NCBI GenBank assembly: GCA_963966185.1
Contig: CAWZYM010000272.1
Location: 851,501-915,500, forward strand
Direction of reading: 5' to 3'
DNA: 64,000 nucleotides
Origin: Rhabditoides inermis
Lineage: Eukaryota; Nematoda; Chromadorea; Rhabditida; Rhabditidae
Shown here: positions 31,508 to 43,627 of the stretch, piece by piece
Numbering within the stretch: the first letter of the stretch is position 1
Layout of the letters: the number at the start of each line of letters is the position of its first letter
Notes under the pieces: model-generated
Told to the model about the DNA's origin: nothing
The model's input: only the letters and a program-made list of their open reading frames with translations
Databases searched by the model: none
Program-made: the position numbers and the translations under genes

Positions 31508-34023
31508 ACACTTGACCTTCGAAACATGCGAGAGAAAAGACATGGCACATCACATAACGTCGGAATGTGAAATAAGATAATAACTATTTTCAAGCAAATA
31601 TGTTGTTTGCAGTTCACGGATGTGGATACGAAGAAGGCGGAGGGTATCCTGGCCACCTTTGAGCAGACCACCAAGCAGGACCAGCCCAAGGAGCTCCTCC
31701 TCGGACCCATCGGTGCGGTTTTTTCGTGATATCCATAGTAGAATATGTGAAATGGTGTCTGGGGCTGATGATGCTGTGAAAGAGAGATTTAACTGTGATT
31801 GTTTTCAAACAATCAATCAAATGTTTTTTTTTCATAATGGATAACATGATACGATCTGCGAAACTCTTTCATAATAACTTGAGAAGTTGTCGGGGTGTTT
31901 GTGCTTAATTTAAGATCACTTGCTTACAAAGTCACCATTACTGCAAGATCACTTTCGAGCTCTTGTTGGTGTTACGGTATTTGTAAAGATGTTACGGTAT
32001 TTGTGGAGAACTGGGATTGTGTGATGTAGGTGAAACTGTGGTTGTGAGTTGTGTGGCTGTTGGTTGTTTACTTAGGTTGAGTCTATTCACATCGCGAAAC
32101 TTTTCGCTAACTCTTTGACGCGACTCGCGACTGCGAGAAGTGTTTGCTATATCGTTTTATAGCAATTAAATGGTGAGGCGAGCACGTACTGCAAACAGTG
32201 TTCACTGTTAACAGTGTAGCAAGGGTACAATAGTTCGGTATAGGTTCTCTCTCTCTCTCTCTCTCGCCGCAGCGATCGCTCATTTTCGTGTACTGAACTG
32301 AAAGATATGAATTGTACACCCTTTTCTGGTTTGCGCAAGTTTTTTTTGTTGCTCGAATAGGAGAATCATGAACATTTGTATTTTTGGTTGGTGAAATGGA
32401 CGCTGTTACCGGCAATCATTACTGTTTCAGTGCAAAGAGACATACGAAACATGAGGTGCTTTATTAATTCGCACTCGGTAGTACAAAGTGAAATTGGTTT
32501 GCTTCAGGTCTTCGCAGGCTGCTGCAGTCTCGATGGGGCAACGTGATGAAGCCCAACCACGAGAGCGTGTTCCAGGTGGGTGAGAGGGGTTCCGTGTTTT
32601 TTTTTCAACCTGCATGGTGAAGTTTTCATGAGTTACATCATGATTTGAGACTTGAATGTGGAAGCAGTCAAGTAGCGAACTCTTTGACGATGCGTTTCTT
32701 GCAGGACATGGACCAACCGCTGACGCACTACTTCTGCAACTCGTCGCACAACACGTACCTCACCGGGCTGCAGCTCAAGGGAGAGGCGACCGTGGAGGGA
32801 TACATATCGGCACTGCGCAAAGGAGGCAGGCTGCTAGAATGTGAGTGGGGTAACGGGTAGAGGAGAGACGAGGGATTCTGCTTGATATCTGAGAGAGATG
32901 TTGGTATTTCAGTGGACCTCTTCGACGGCGAGCACGGAGAGCCAGTGATCACGCACAAGCGCACGCTCATCAACCCTATCACCCTGAGGCACTCGCTCGA
33001 GGCTATCAAGCGGTTAGAGCGACATACCCCTCCCCTCTCCCCTCTGTCTCTCCTTCTCTCTCTCTCCCTCTCTCTCTCTCTCCTTCTCTCTCTCTCCCTC
33101 TCTCTCTCTCTCTTTCAATCATGGTGTGGTGTGGAACACAGTGAAACTCCTTTGTGAATTGTGAGATATGTTCAGGTGTGCGTTTGAGACGTCTCCGTAC
33201 CCTGTTATTCTGACGATCGAGAACCACGTGGGCCTCGTGCAGCAGGCGGTCATGGCCGACCTCTTTGTCGAGGTACGCAGAATCCAAACAAATCAGATAT
33301 CACTGTACGGTTCACCCAGACCGCCTTGCGTGTATCATACAAGAACGCGTGGTTTAATCAAGAGTTGATAAGTGTTGTTAATGTTATAGTGATAGGAATG
33401 GTTCAGAACACTGAACACAGGAGAGGAGATGAATGTGTTTCAGTTGCTGGGCGACATGCTGTACCGTTCGCCGTCGGGCAGTGGCAAGCACGCGCTGCCC
33501 TCGCCCAACCACCTCAAGAGGAAGTTCCTCATCAGGTGAGAGACACGGAGAACGATGTATTTATATACATGAGAAGACTGAATGTGTATGTGTGATTGAC
33601 GTCGAATTGTGAATACTGTTTGCAGAGGCAAGAAGCTGAAGACGTCTGACGGGGTGGTGGACGATGAGGAGGACGACATGAGCCCCGACGGACTCACGCC
33701 CAGGGTTAGCGCGAGGAGAGGAGGGAGAGAGGAGTTGGAGTGCGAAGGCGACGAAGGGTCGAGAATAGTTTGGAATGGAAAGAAATAGGGGCGAGTGCGA
33801 ATGTGTTTGAGAGGAAGAAGTAGAGAGCGCCATAGATTTGGGCACGATTTCAGACGGCGCACAACCTGCCGATCGACCCGTCGTTCTCTGCCCTCATCTC
33901 CCTGCCGTCCGTCAAGCTCAGCCACAACATCTACGCCGACATCAAAGAGCGTGCGTATCCCCCCTCTCTCTCCTCTCTGTCTCTCTCTCTCTCTTTCTTT
34001 CTCTGTCTCTCTCTCTCTTTCTT

Positions 34024-34072
<49 letters not shown>

Positions 34073-35738
34073 TTTTCGCTCTCACTCGCTCTCTCTGTTT
34101 CTCTCTATGTCTGTCTGTCTCTCTCTCTCTCCCTCCCTCCCTCCCTCCCTCCCTCTCCCTCTCCCTCTCTTCCACAGTGTTTTTTCAGACCCTCAGGACG
34201 GCTCGCCGTCTCTCTCGGAGGGCAAGGTACAGTCTCTGTACGAGTCTGGCTCTCCGATCTTTGCCTATTCTGCCAGGAACTTTGTCAAGACCTATCCCAA
34301 GGTGAGTGTACATAAGTAGTATTTCCCCTAGAGTGATTGAAATCGTACACGCTAGAGTGAATGTCTATGGGACAAGCGTCTTCAGCTCTTGATTGGGAGT
34401 ATGCGTTGTTGCAGGGTCTGCGACAGGACTCGTCCAACATGCACCCGATGACGTCATGGCTGTGCGGGGCGCAGAGTGTCGCCATGAACATGCAGGTGGG
34501 ATGGCGGGAGAGAGGGAGAGAGATAATATAAAGGGAAAATAGTAGAGCATAGGCGATCAATAATGGCTTATGCGCAAAGAAACCTTTATTGTTTGCCAGT
34601 GAGAAAATGATAGAAGCAGACGGTCAACAATAATGCACTTTGGGCAAAGGTTGCGGGAATGAAGTTGGCTCGTTTGAGACTGCGGGTGAGGAGATGGATC
34701 TGGTGGGTGGGATGTTCCGCGTGAACGGCAACTGCGGCTACGTGCTCAAGCCGGAAGTGCTGCTGCGAGGCATCGGTGGGTGGGAGGGAAATGGTTGGAT
34801 TAGTACTGCTCATGGATTAGTAGTAGGAGAATCATTTTGAATCATTTTATCGCGTAATTTTCTCTTTTCAGATCCTCGATCGCAAATGCAGCCAAAGTGT
34901 GTTCTCGGAATTGGAGTGAGTTACAATAATAAAGAATTTAAAGATACAGGGCTTGCCTATTCGATCTCGCCTGCCCGTTCATCGGTCATTTCCCCGCCGC
35001 GCACATTGGCAGCGAATGACCACTCGAGATATGCAAGTTTCGCGATTCGCAGCGAGAGAATGTGCAGAAATGAGAGACGCAGACAGTTAGAGATATAATT
35101 TGTGCTTTAATCCGATTGAAGATTGTTGTGGGACCAAAGTTTCGTTCAAAATTTTTCGCTCAGCGACAATCGATGATCGTTTCTAATGAACGCTTTCGTT
35201 CAACTTGGTTTGTGATTGTGATTATGATTACCTGACTGAACTACGGACCAAAATCGTTAGAAATAGGTCAGTGTCTCGTTAAGTTTTGTTATGGAATAGC
35301 TTCAGATCATCTCTGCACAGTACCTTCCCAAGTCGGAGCCAGGAAAGGATATTATCGATCCGTACGTCACTATTCAGGTGAGTGGAAAACGAAGCATGGT
35401 ATGTGAAAACCAGATATTTATTATACGCCATCGATAACTGATCTCAAAAGATAAGCGAAGTAATCTATAAAATCATTGTTGAGGTATTCGGTGTACCCCG
35501 TGACGAGTGCAAGTTCAAAACACGCTACATCAAGGATAACGGTTGGTAATTGATTATTTTGAAGAGTATTGGATTTACATGTTACTGTTTCAAATGGGTG
35601 TTTCTAAACAGGCTTCAACCCTACTTGGAACGAGTCTTTCGAAAAGACGCTGCACTGTCCCGAGCTCGCCATCCTGCGATTCTCTGTCAAGGGTGAGAAA
35701 CTATCTTTCCCTTTCTTCTCGATGCCTTTCTTCAGTTT

Positions 35739-35789
<51 letters not shown>

Positions 35790-36092
35790 CGTTCTCCACG
35801 AACTCACTTCCAGATTTCGACTCTACATCCGCGAACGACTTTGTGGGAGAGTACTCGATTCCCGTCAATAGCATCCGACCAGGTTAATGAGACGTTCATG
35901 TCCAGTTAATTTTAGGGCATTTCAGCTATGTTATAATACAATATCACGAGTGTACTATACTAATACATTATACAGACAACTAATATATGCATACTTGCAG
36001 GCTACTCTCACATCCGCCTCAACACGGGCTACCAGCATCAGATGGACTCCTCGGCCTCGCTATTCGTGCGTATCGCGATCGATCCGGTATAG
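29023..36092 (+). CDS. phosphoinositide-specific phospholipase C, delta type
   Basis: Twenty-five exons give about 756 residues, the usual length for PLC delta (C. elegans PLC-4 class). The order is PH domain (29416-30124), EF hands with one intact loop (DLNRNGKISFDE), catalytic X box, Y box, and C2 domain (35306-36092). X-box residues visible are the first His in SSHNTYL, Glu/Asp in LELDLFDG, the second His in ITHKRTL, and Glu in LTIENH. The Y box has AGEEMDLVGGMFRVNGNCGYVL. It should hydrolyse PIP2 to IP3 and diacylglycerol. Exons: 29023-29157, 29416-29512, 29695-29789, 29835-29912, 29998-30124, 30169-30254, 30300-30426, 30516-30565, 31613-31712, 32508-32575, 32705-32840, 32913-33012, 33176-33272, 33444-33535, 33626-33704, 33854-33950, 34189-34301, 34415-34495, 34679-34775, 34872-34915, 35306-35377, 35484-35541, 35612-35692, 35814-35882, 36001-36092. 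Exon 2 appears to use a GC donor. Confidence 0.92.
30803..34172 (+). repeat. multiple GA/CT microsatellites in PLC introns
   Basis: Tracts occur at about 30803-30846 (CT), 31080-31125 (GA), 31430-31502 (CT), 33040-33115 (CT) and 33961-34172 (CT with CCCT units). Both polarities occur within one gene. Confidence 0.9.
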
Positions 36093-36383
36093 ACGAGGAC
36101 GAGTGGAGAGAAGGTAGCTCCCTCCTTCATCGCAACCTCTCCGCCAACCATAGCTGCAACCAAGTGTTCACTAGTGTTTTTTTTCACAAGTTGTATACTG
36201 GTACTTCATTTTTCTCGTCGCTTAGCGTGCCTTGCTGTGGTGGTGCGAGAATCTAATCAAACTGTAAATATGTTTGTAATAATGTGCTTGTGTGCGCTCA
36301 TTGTGTCGTAGACTGCCTGGTGGTTTTTCCCCATCGCTCTGTTACATTCTAGTTTTGAGTTTTATTCGCTTACTTTTTATGCA

Positions 36384-36389
36384 AATAAA
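36384..36389 (+). terminator. poly(A) signal of the PLC gene
   Basis: AATAAA lies about 290 bases after the PLC stop codon, in AT-rich sequence. The stretch 36093-36503 otherwise holds no gene. Confidence 0.6.
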
Positions 36390-36503
36390 TGAAATTTTAG
36401 AGTTGTGATTGTCCAACTAGATTGGGAGTTGAGACAAAGAGAGAAAAGGAAAGAAAGAGAGATGAGAAATTTGAATGTTATTATGTTTTTTAGACGTCAC
36501 ACA

Positions 36504-37301
36504 CTACATATTTCGGCAACGAGAACTCACGATGGGATCCTCTGGTTTCTCAACGGCTAGTTCGGCAAGTGCTTCGTTGAGTCTAGGAAAGACTCGGTGT
36601 TCGAGATAGTGCTGTGCGTGGGAGAGTGCATCTGACTCGGACTGCGCTAAAATGTTTTATTTTTTCTCCATATCTCTCTCACCATATTATTATGAGAGTA
36701 TGCCCTCTTTCGGTCGCCTTGACCCCTACCGTGTGAAAAGAAGTAGGATATATCACGGAATGCAGCGACGGCATCACGACTCCAGTAGCATCCAGAGTTG
36801 CCCGACTCACTGAAACGCTTAGGCTTGAGAAAAAAGTTATTGATTGTCCATTTCTCTGTCATCTACCGTATGGCGACGCGGTCGTGTTGCTGTAGCGTTC
36901 CTGGCAGCCGGGTGAACGCGTTGCTTCTCTGAGCGAGGATCGCCATCGATGGACCCTCCGAAAGACGATCACACCATTCGAATATGCCTGCGGAATATGA
37001 TGATTATCAAGGGAGGATGGTGGTAAACGAATCTCAGCCCTTCGACTCACCATCGGTGAATGCGCCTTTGGCACGCCATGCGAAAACGTCTTCCGTTTTC
37101 ATGTGAATGCACTTCTTCTAAAAAAACTTTCGGAACTTTCATGATAATAACTAGCCTTACCTCAATTATAGCAAAGTGATCCTCTAATAAAGCACGGATT
37201 ACTTGTTCGTGCTCGTAGAAATAGTTAGGGAGAACGAGAACAACTACTTTTTCAGCGATATCTTCATTTTGAAGATCGGCGTAGTTCTTCTGGCGATACA
37301 T
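36504..37301 (-). CDS. NME5-like (divergent nucleoside diphosphate kinase plus Dpy-30 motif), frameshifted
   Basis: Exons in transcript order: 37161-37301, 37051-37117, 36867-36987, 36730-36809, then a last exon from 36647. They encode a degenerate NDK fold (KVVVLVLPNYF, GPSMAILAQRSNAF, DAVAAFRDISYFF) followed by a Dpy-30 motif. That domain pair is typical of NME5, a radial-spoke-associated protein. The catalytic His of the NDK motif appears replaced by Tyr (GCYWSRDAV), so kinase activity is unlikely. In the last exon one extra base after HYLE moves the Dpy-30 motif out of frame. The open frame then stops at 36583, while the shifted frame encodes FPRLNEALAELAVEKPEDP and stops at 36504. This is either a decaying gene or an assembly indel. 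The start is uncertain; an acceptor-like TAG just upstream allows an earlier exon. Confidence 0.5.
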
Positions 37302-38006
37302 TTGCACGAATGCTATCCCAGTTTAGCCTGATTCAACCCCACGCTACTCTCTTCAGGTTACTCGCCTCAGTGATTTTCATTTCCGGGCAGCGTATTGACA
37401 AATATTGAGAAACCCGCATTTAAAAGCGCGCGCGGTGAAAAATTGAAATGGCTCGCACTCTCTTTCTCTGCGCTCTTTTCACACGTGCTGCTGCCACTCT
37501 GCTGGAAATACGATACATGCACTGGAGCGTGGGAATGGCTCTTGTATTACGTTTTTCGCATATTAAACTATTAATATCATAGAAAATGTGAATGAAAATT
37601 TAAGCTAATTAGTTTAGATCCGTTAGTACATAATTTTTCAAGTTCATCTATGATATCAAACTTCAGATATGATTTGTGTGTCCTGTTGTATTACTACCGT
37701 ATGATGAGTGTGGCCACGCCTCTTTGGCCGGGAAAAATAAACGTGAAGAACACACCCAGTCGCGTCTCTAAAAACATAGCCAGGTCCCGTATTTTGTCCG
37801 ATCACGATTGGGGCCGACTGTAATGTCGGGGGGCCTGCGGGTTTTTTTCGAAAAAGGCGCGAATAGTTAATTTTCGAATATTTTGCGAGCTGCTCAGCTG
37901 ATATTTCATCTCTTCTTCCCCCTCGTCTTTTTTTTATGAATTTCGTTTCATTTTTGATTATTTCAAGTGTTTATTTAGTTTTAAATATGTATTATTTCAT
38001 TCCAGA

Positions 38007-41000
38007 ATGGGTCGAATCCCTTGCCGACCGGCCGGAGAAGTCGGGAAACGAAAATCGTGAGTGTTTTCGTATTCGTGTGTACATTACATGGTTTATATAG
38101 TTCGTTTTTTTTCAGTTACCCGTTTGGTTCAAGTTATGGAAAAGGAGAAGATACAAAGTTCTAGTTATTGTAGATTGTGTAGACTATTTCGAATGCTCAC
38201 AACTTGTTGTAATTGTGTTATCACAATAAGGATAAAATTGTTTGTACTTTGCTCATTGTTTGTTTTTGTAATAGAAACCCAACAAATGATTGCAGAGAGA
38301 AGGGATTTCGGAAGAATAAGCTGAAGCGTATGAGTGATGCCAAAGCTGCTGCCAAAGCCGCTGCCGCAGCCGCGGCTGCTGCTGCACCCCCTGCTGTTGC
38401 ACCCCATGCCGCTGCGGGGGATGCGGCAACTCATTCGCATGCGCGTGTAGATGAGAGCCAAGGTGGCGGTGGTGGCCAGGTAGAGGAGGTTGTGGCCATG
38501 CTGAACGACGAGCACCTCGATGATGTGCCGTCCACGTCGACGTTCCCTCCTGCTCGTCGCTCTCCTCAGCAGGGCATGCGCCCCATCCAGTACGCTCTCA
38601 TTGACCACGACTACTATCACGTACAAGGTATTTATTTTAAAAAAAATTCATACAAATGTTTAATGGTGAAAATAATATACATATTGGGTGAATGAATTGA
38701 ATGAACAGGTAATGAAACGTGAAACGTATAGTATTGAACTATGGAGTATAAATAATTGGCGGAAACATGGAACAGTGATGTGGAACGGTTCGGTGGGGTG
38801 CCACGTATTGCTCCACACTCAGGTTGACGCAGGTGTGATGATACTCTCCATCTTGTTCTGCATCCTCTCACGTCCTGCGAACACGGGCTCCTGAGCGAAT
38901 AAGTAAAGTAGTCCGTGCCAAAAGTGGACTACACGTATACCGTACCTGAACATGACTATTCCAACGATGACGCACGCGTGTTGGAAGTTCGTATCCTGGT
39001 GCAGCAAATTTAGTCGCACAGTACGCAGTAGTCGGGCCTGCAAATCGGTGATTCATTAACGTTGGTTTCTTTTTTTTATCTGAATGATTAGATCGATGAC
39101 GCCTAACATCACAAATGTTATCGAGTTCAGAAACTGCAAGTGAAACACACTGTGAACAGGGAGCCGGCGTTGCAGTCGTGTCCGCCGCAGGCTTCCCTCA
39201 CAGTGTCGGCTCGTCGTCTCCGCCCGGACAGTCAGACACTCCGTTGCACGTCTTCGACATAGGTACAGACACACGATTCACGCGGTCTAAACAAAGCCAT
39301 GATGAACACGGCCAGTATATATTCGTGACAGTGGAACGTACCGTTGCATTGGTAGTGTCGGGGCGGGCAGAGCCAGTCCAGCTCCACCAGTGTCTCGCTG
39401 TAGTCATCCTCCGGCGTGGCAGTTCTGCTCGTCCGACCCATCGTCACAGTCCTTCTCACCATCGCACTGCCACTGACCCGGGATGCATGATGCATTGGAT
39501 CTAAACAAACACAACGTACCCGAAACAGTTGACAGAAGTAACAACAGTAACTCGTACCTCGTCCTCGAGAGAACCGAGACTGGAACTGATCATCCTATAC
39601 CCGGGCAGATGTGTGCTCACAGTAGTCATTGACAGTCGGAGGCGGGCATCGCACACTTCTCCTCGTCATCTCCCAGAAGGGGTATATTTAAAGTGTTTAG
39701 TACTACAGTACTTCTACTGCAGTACTACAACTAATCCAGCATACCTCGTTTCTGTCGAACTTGACGACGTGCAGACAGGGTCCAAAAAAGCGATGGAATC
39801 ACCGGCGACGCATTCGGATCGAGTGGAGTAGAGAAGGGAGGCACGCGAGAGTGACGCGAATGGCTAGCAACAGGGATCATGGGTCACACTTGAACGCTTT
39901 CTTCAATCATCGTGCTACAATCAATCAATATCAATCAATACCACCCGAGCACTCACCGACACACTCCATTATTGTGCAGATCATCTTGTCGACCGGACTC
40001 TCGTGCAGGTAGTGGCAGTTGGCCTCGTCCTGCAATCAACAGCTAATAACAAGTCAATAATTCGAAACGTACCGTTCATTTGCCGCAGTCGTGGATATTG
40101 TAGCACAGCTCTAGGGAAGGGGGAGGGGGGAGAGATGCACATTCCGTTGTGGCAGTCGAAATGTGTGGTGTTGTCACAGGCGCCCATCTAGCCAGTAGGA
40201 GGGAGAAGAGAGCACGCAGCATACCTTATCTGAATGATTTCATATATAATATATCCAGGCAATGAGTTGATTCTCACGACGCCCGAGAACTTGGATGTGG
40301 ATTGGATGGAGGCAACGCAAGGAGAGATCAACGATGCATTGGCGGGAGCAGCAGAAGCGGATGGATACGACATGGGGGCGGAGGGAGAAGATTACACGGG
40401 AGAACAGGATACTAGATCAATCAGGGAAGAGAGGGGAGAGAGACATGAGGAGGAGGAAGAGGAGGAAGAAGAGGAGGAGGAGGAAGAGGAGGGACAACAG
40501 CAACGGGATCGCGGGCAAAACGGACAGCACACACAAGGTGAACAACTTGATATCACAATGTGTAATAGTACCTGAGCACATGTTTAGAAGAAGACGCCGC
40601 CGATGCAGGTGCCTCGACTGCGCCGCTAGCCGTTCTCGACCGCTCTCTTGTCGTCAACCTGAGGAAGGGCCGTGTCCAGCTGGTCGATGAGAGCTACGTG
40701 TTCAACACCGCAAGTGGACACACATATCGACACTTTCCGTTACCTCCCCACGGGAAGGACGGGCAGAAGGACTACATGAAAGCACAGCAGGCAGAGAACA
40801 AAGGGAGCTTCTAGTGAGTTACAGTGATAGCGATACCGCAGGAATGGAATTTGTCAAATGTCAATACAATACTTGCAGCAATTGGACTCACCTGTCGTGG
40901 AAGGCTGCTCTCTCTGCTCTCCCACACGATCGTTCTGACCCTGCCGCCGCTGCAGCTTCACTCGCGCTGGCGATGAAGACGTGGCTCTCCGTCGTTCCCG

Positions 41001-43627
41001 GTCTACAAAAAGCGTGGGATGAGGTCGAGCAAGGAGCGCACCATGTTCACCCAGGTAGAACATTGGAATTATATGATACTTACATTTTTATATTACAGAC
41101 ACACAAGTCCGTATATTTACGGAAGCGAATCTTTCGCAGACCAAGAGTATCAACATGGCGACTCAACTGAACAAAGCAATGGGAAAGAAGATGCTCCATG
41201 GAAGAACCGTCTTCAAGAAGGCCAAGAACGACATGATCATTCACGAGAAGTACAAGTCATTCACCGCAACACTCACCGATAAGAGTGAGTAATGGGAAGG
41301 TGTATGAAAGACAAACAGACAAACGAATGGAAATGAACAACGAACAATTTGTGGATGGGAGAAGGGTATAAGAGGAAAATACAACAATAACAAAACAACT
41401 ACTTCACAAACAAGTTTAGTGATAAAACACTCACCAATCTCTCCCTCTCTCCCTGCCCCCTTTCCCAGAGTCAGAGCAGCGTGGCTCAGTAGACCCACGA
41501 GTGGAGTAGATCTGAAGTGAAAAAACAGTATATTTTCAGAGTCGGGCGAGTCGAAGCAGTTGATGTGCGCTCTGATTGACCCCGACACTCTTCACGACTT
41601 CATCTTGGAACTCGCCAAGAGAAGGATCACTCGCAAAGACCCGGGATTCAAGAACAAGGCATGGTTGCGGATCGGAATTGATGCTGGCAAGGGATTGACT
41701 AAGCTGGCAATCTCCTTCGCCAACAACTCCAACGCCAACTCATGCTACAACTGGCACATGATTGGGATGTACGCGGGAAAGGAATGCATGCAGTATATCC
41801 GCGCAATCTTCAGTAAGCTGTTCGACAAGATCAACGAACTCGAGGAGGTGTTCAACAAGGAGGGGGAGAAGATGCAGCTGGTCAAGATGCTGATTGGAGA
41901 CCTGAAATCTATTGCATCCACCCAGGGACACGGAGGCACAGCGTGCACGTGGTTCTGCGTTTATTGTCACAAACCGAAGAGCGAGCTGAAGCAGTTCAAG
42001 TACTGCATCAAGGATGTCTCACCTGAGGACAAGCAGGAGGCCGAGAGAGCAGGCGTGCCCCCGGTCGTGCGCCAGACGTCCCATCCGAAACGTCGTCATG
42101 CTGAAATGGTGAAGTATGGAATCAAGGCGGAGAAGATGAAGAAGGTCGTCTATGCGAAGACATCAGGGATGGCACAGCAGCCATTGCTCAATGGCGAGTG
42201 CGCACTGGCACAGCTACATCTCGACATGGGAGTGACACAGCAGCTCAAGAACGCTCTAAACGAGGACTGCTACACCATCGACGTGTACACCAAGATAGGG
42301 CTCGAACTCACCATGGGTTGCTTGCCTTCGCAGTGCGGAAACGCCGACGTTTCCACCAGCGCGTTCCCGACTCTCCCCGATTCTGCCCTCAAGACAGCTG
42401 CGAGCCGTGCCCAGAGGTTCTCCAGACTCGTCTCAGTGATCCATCCACAAGGTGAGTCTATAAGCAAATCGATTGATTAATTGATTGATAAAACACACAT
42501 TTTCAGATCCACTGGAGGGACTGGAAGTGGTCGGCGACGGGTCGGATGGGTGCAGCCACAGCTGGTGCCCGTTCCGTCAGAGCGAGAACCTGAAGAAGAC
42601 CATTCCGGTCACTCAGCTACTCAAGTGGAAGGCGTGCGATGAGTGCGGACGTCGCGTGCACCAGGCATGCGACGGACTGCTCACTGCGGATATGCAAGAG
42701 GATGATCGAATGGGGGAGCACCGATGCATGGTGTGAGTGATAAACACAATTCAATTATTACAATAATAACTCACATTATGCAGATGTCGTCTTGGCGCCG
42801 GTGCATCTCTCCCTGACGTGGCGGCACAGTTTACTGTGCTGAAGACGAAGATCGAGCGTGAGCAGCAACTGCGACAGATCCTGAAAGGAGCGAAGATGAA
42901 TGGACTGTTAGCAGCGGTCAAGTCGAAGATGGCCGAGTACAAGATCCGTGAAAACACCTACCACACAGGTGAATACAAAGACACGTGGATTATCACAACA
43001 CATATTATCATGCCCATCATCAAACACAAAGTTAATGACATTCCTTACAGGATCTCTGAACGGTACGATGTGTCAGCTCTACATCAAGAACTTCCATCAC
43101 ATTGTGGAACCGCTGGCCAAGCATCCGTCGACGGTGGTGAAGAGACTGGCAGAGAAGTACCAGGCCGTGGCCAACCTCCTGCTCGTAATACAGTCGGGTA
43201 TGAAGAGCAAGTTCCTGGAGACGACACACAAGGAACGGGTGAAGCGAGCGTGCGTGCAGCTTCCCGGCACCTACATGGTGCACTTCCCCGAACTACGAGA
43301 GACGCCCAAGCACCACGTGCTCATCAGTGGGTTATTATGCAACTCTCTCTTTCTTTCTCTCCCGTTAGTGTTAGTAATTAACTGTTTACAGAGCACGTGA
43401 AGACGTTTCTCGACGAGTGGGGAACCATTGGACTGTTCAGCGAGCAGGGTCTTGAGGCCCTCCACGCGCACGTGAACGCGGTGGCGAGCAGGATGGGCTT
43501 CGCGCAGATGAGTCCCGCCGCACTCCAGGTCATCATGCAGGAGGTGAACGCTCGCGCTCTCATCTTGTGGGAGGATCGTGATGTGGAGGCCGAGAAGGAG
43601 GAGACTGCGCAGAACACACAACAATAG
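38007..43627 (+). CDS. transposase-like protein with PHD-type zinc finger
   Basis: Exons: 38007-38056, 38296-38627 (or from 38275), 40259-40537, 40588-40813, 40879-41054, 41099-41284, 41540-42451, 42507-42732, 42784-42968, 43051-43326, 43392-43627; about 1,027 residues with consistent phases. The N-terminal third is low-complexity: Ala-rich, then an acidic Glu run. The core looks like an RNase-H-fold transposase: [10 protein letters not shown] (Asp near residue 464), MLIGDLKS (second Asp), then a Cys pair CVYCHKP, and near the end [15 protein letters not shown] with acidic residues. A zinc-finger segment (42507-42790) fits a PHD C4HC3 pattern: C-x4-C, C-x2-C, H-x2-C, C-x2-C. I do not recognise the exact family. 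It may be a transposon gene or a domesticated one. Its intron 38628-40258 carries an antisense LDL-receptor-like relic. Confidence 0.6.
38819..39043 (-). other. short antisense open segment, unrecognised
   Basis: Two small exon-like pieces joined by a 54-base GT-AG intron (38936 down to about 38893) give a 50-60 residue segment with the hydrophobic run [10 protein letters not shown] and an end [11 protein letters not shown] do not recognise it. It may be part of the adjacent relic or chance. Confidence 0.25.
39125..40190 (-). pseudogene. LDL-receptor class A repeat relic inside an intron
   Basis: Minus-strand segments encode recognisable LDLa repeats. One is near-perfect at about 39425-39480 ([18 protein letters not shown]), one ends [14 protein letters not shown] at about 39198-39240, and a third is [14 protein letters not shown] at about 40140-40185. 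Each is broken: a stop follows the first within four codons, and the continuation ([14 protein letters not shown]) lies in another frame. The others also need frame changes or lack splice sites. Proteins with such repeats are LDL-receptor/LRP-like. The whole region lies inside the intron 38628-40258 of the transposase-like gene, antisense to it. Confidence 0.65.

Noticed and set aside
41740..41970. Minus-strand frames inside the transposase-like exon
   Set aside because: Shadow of the long plus-strand exon 41540-42451; no family resemblance.
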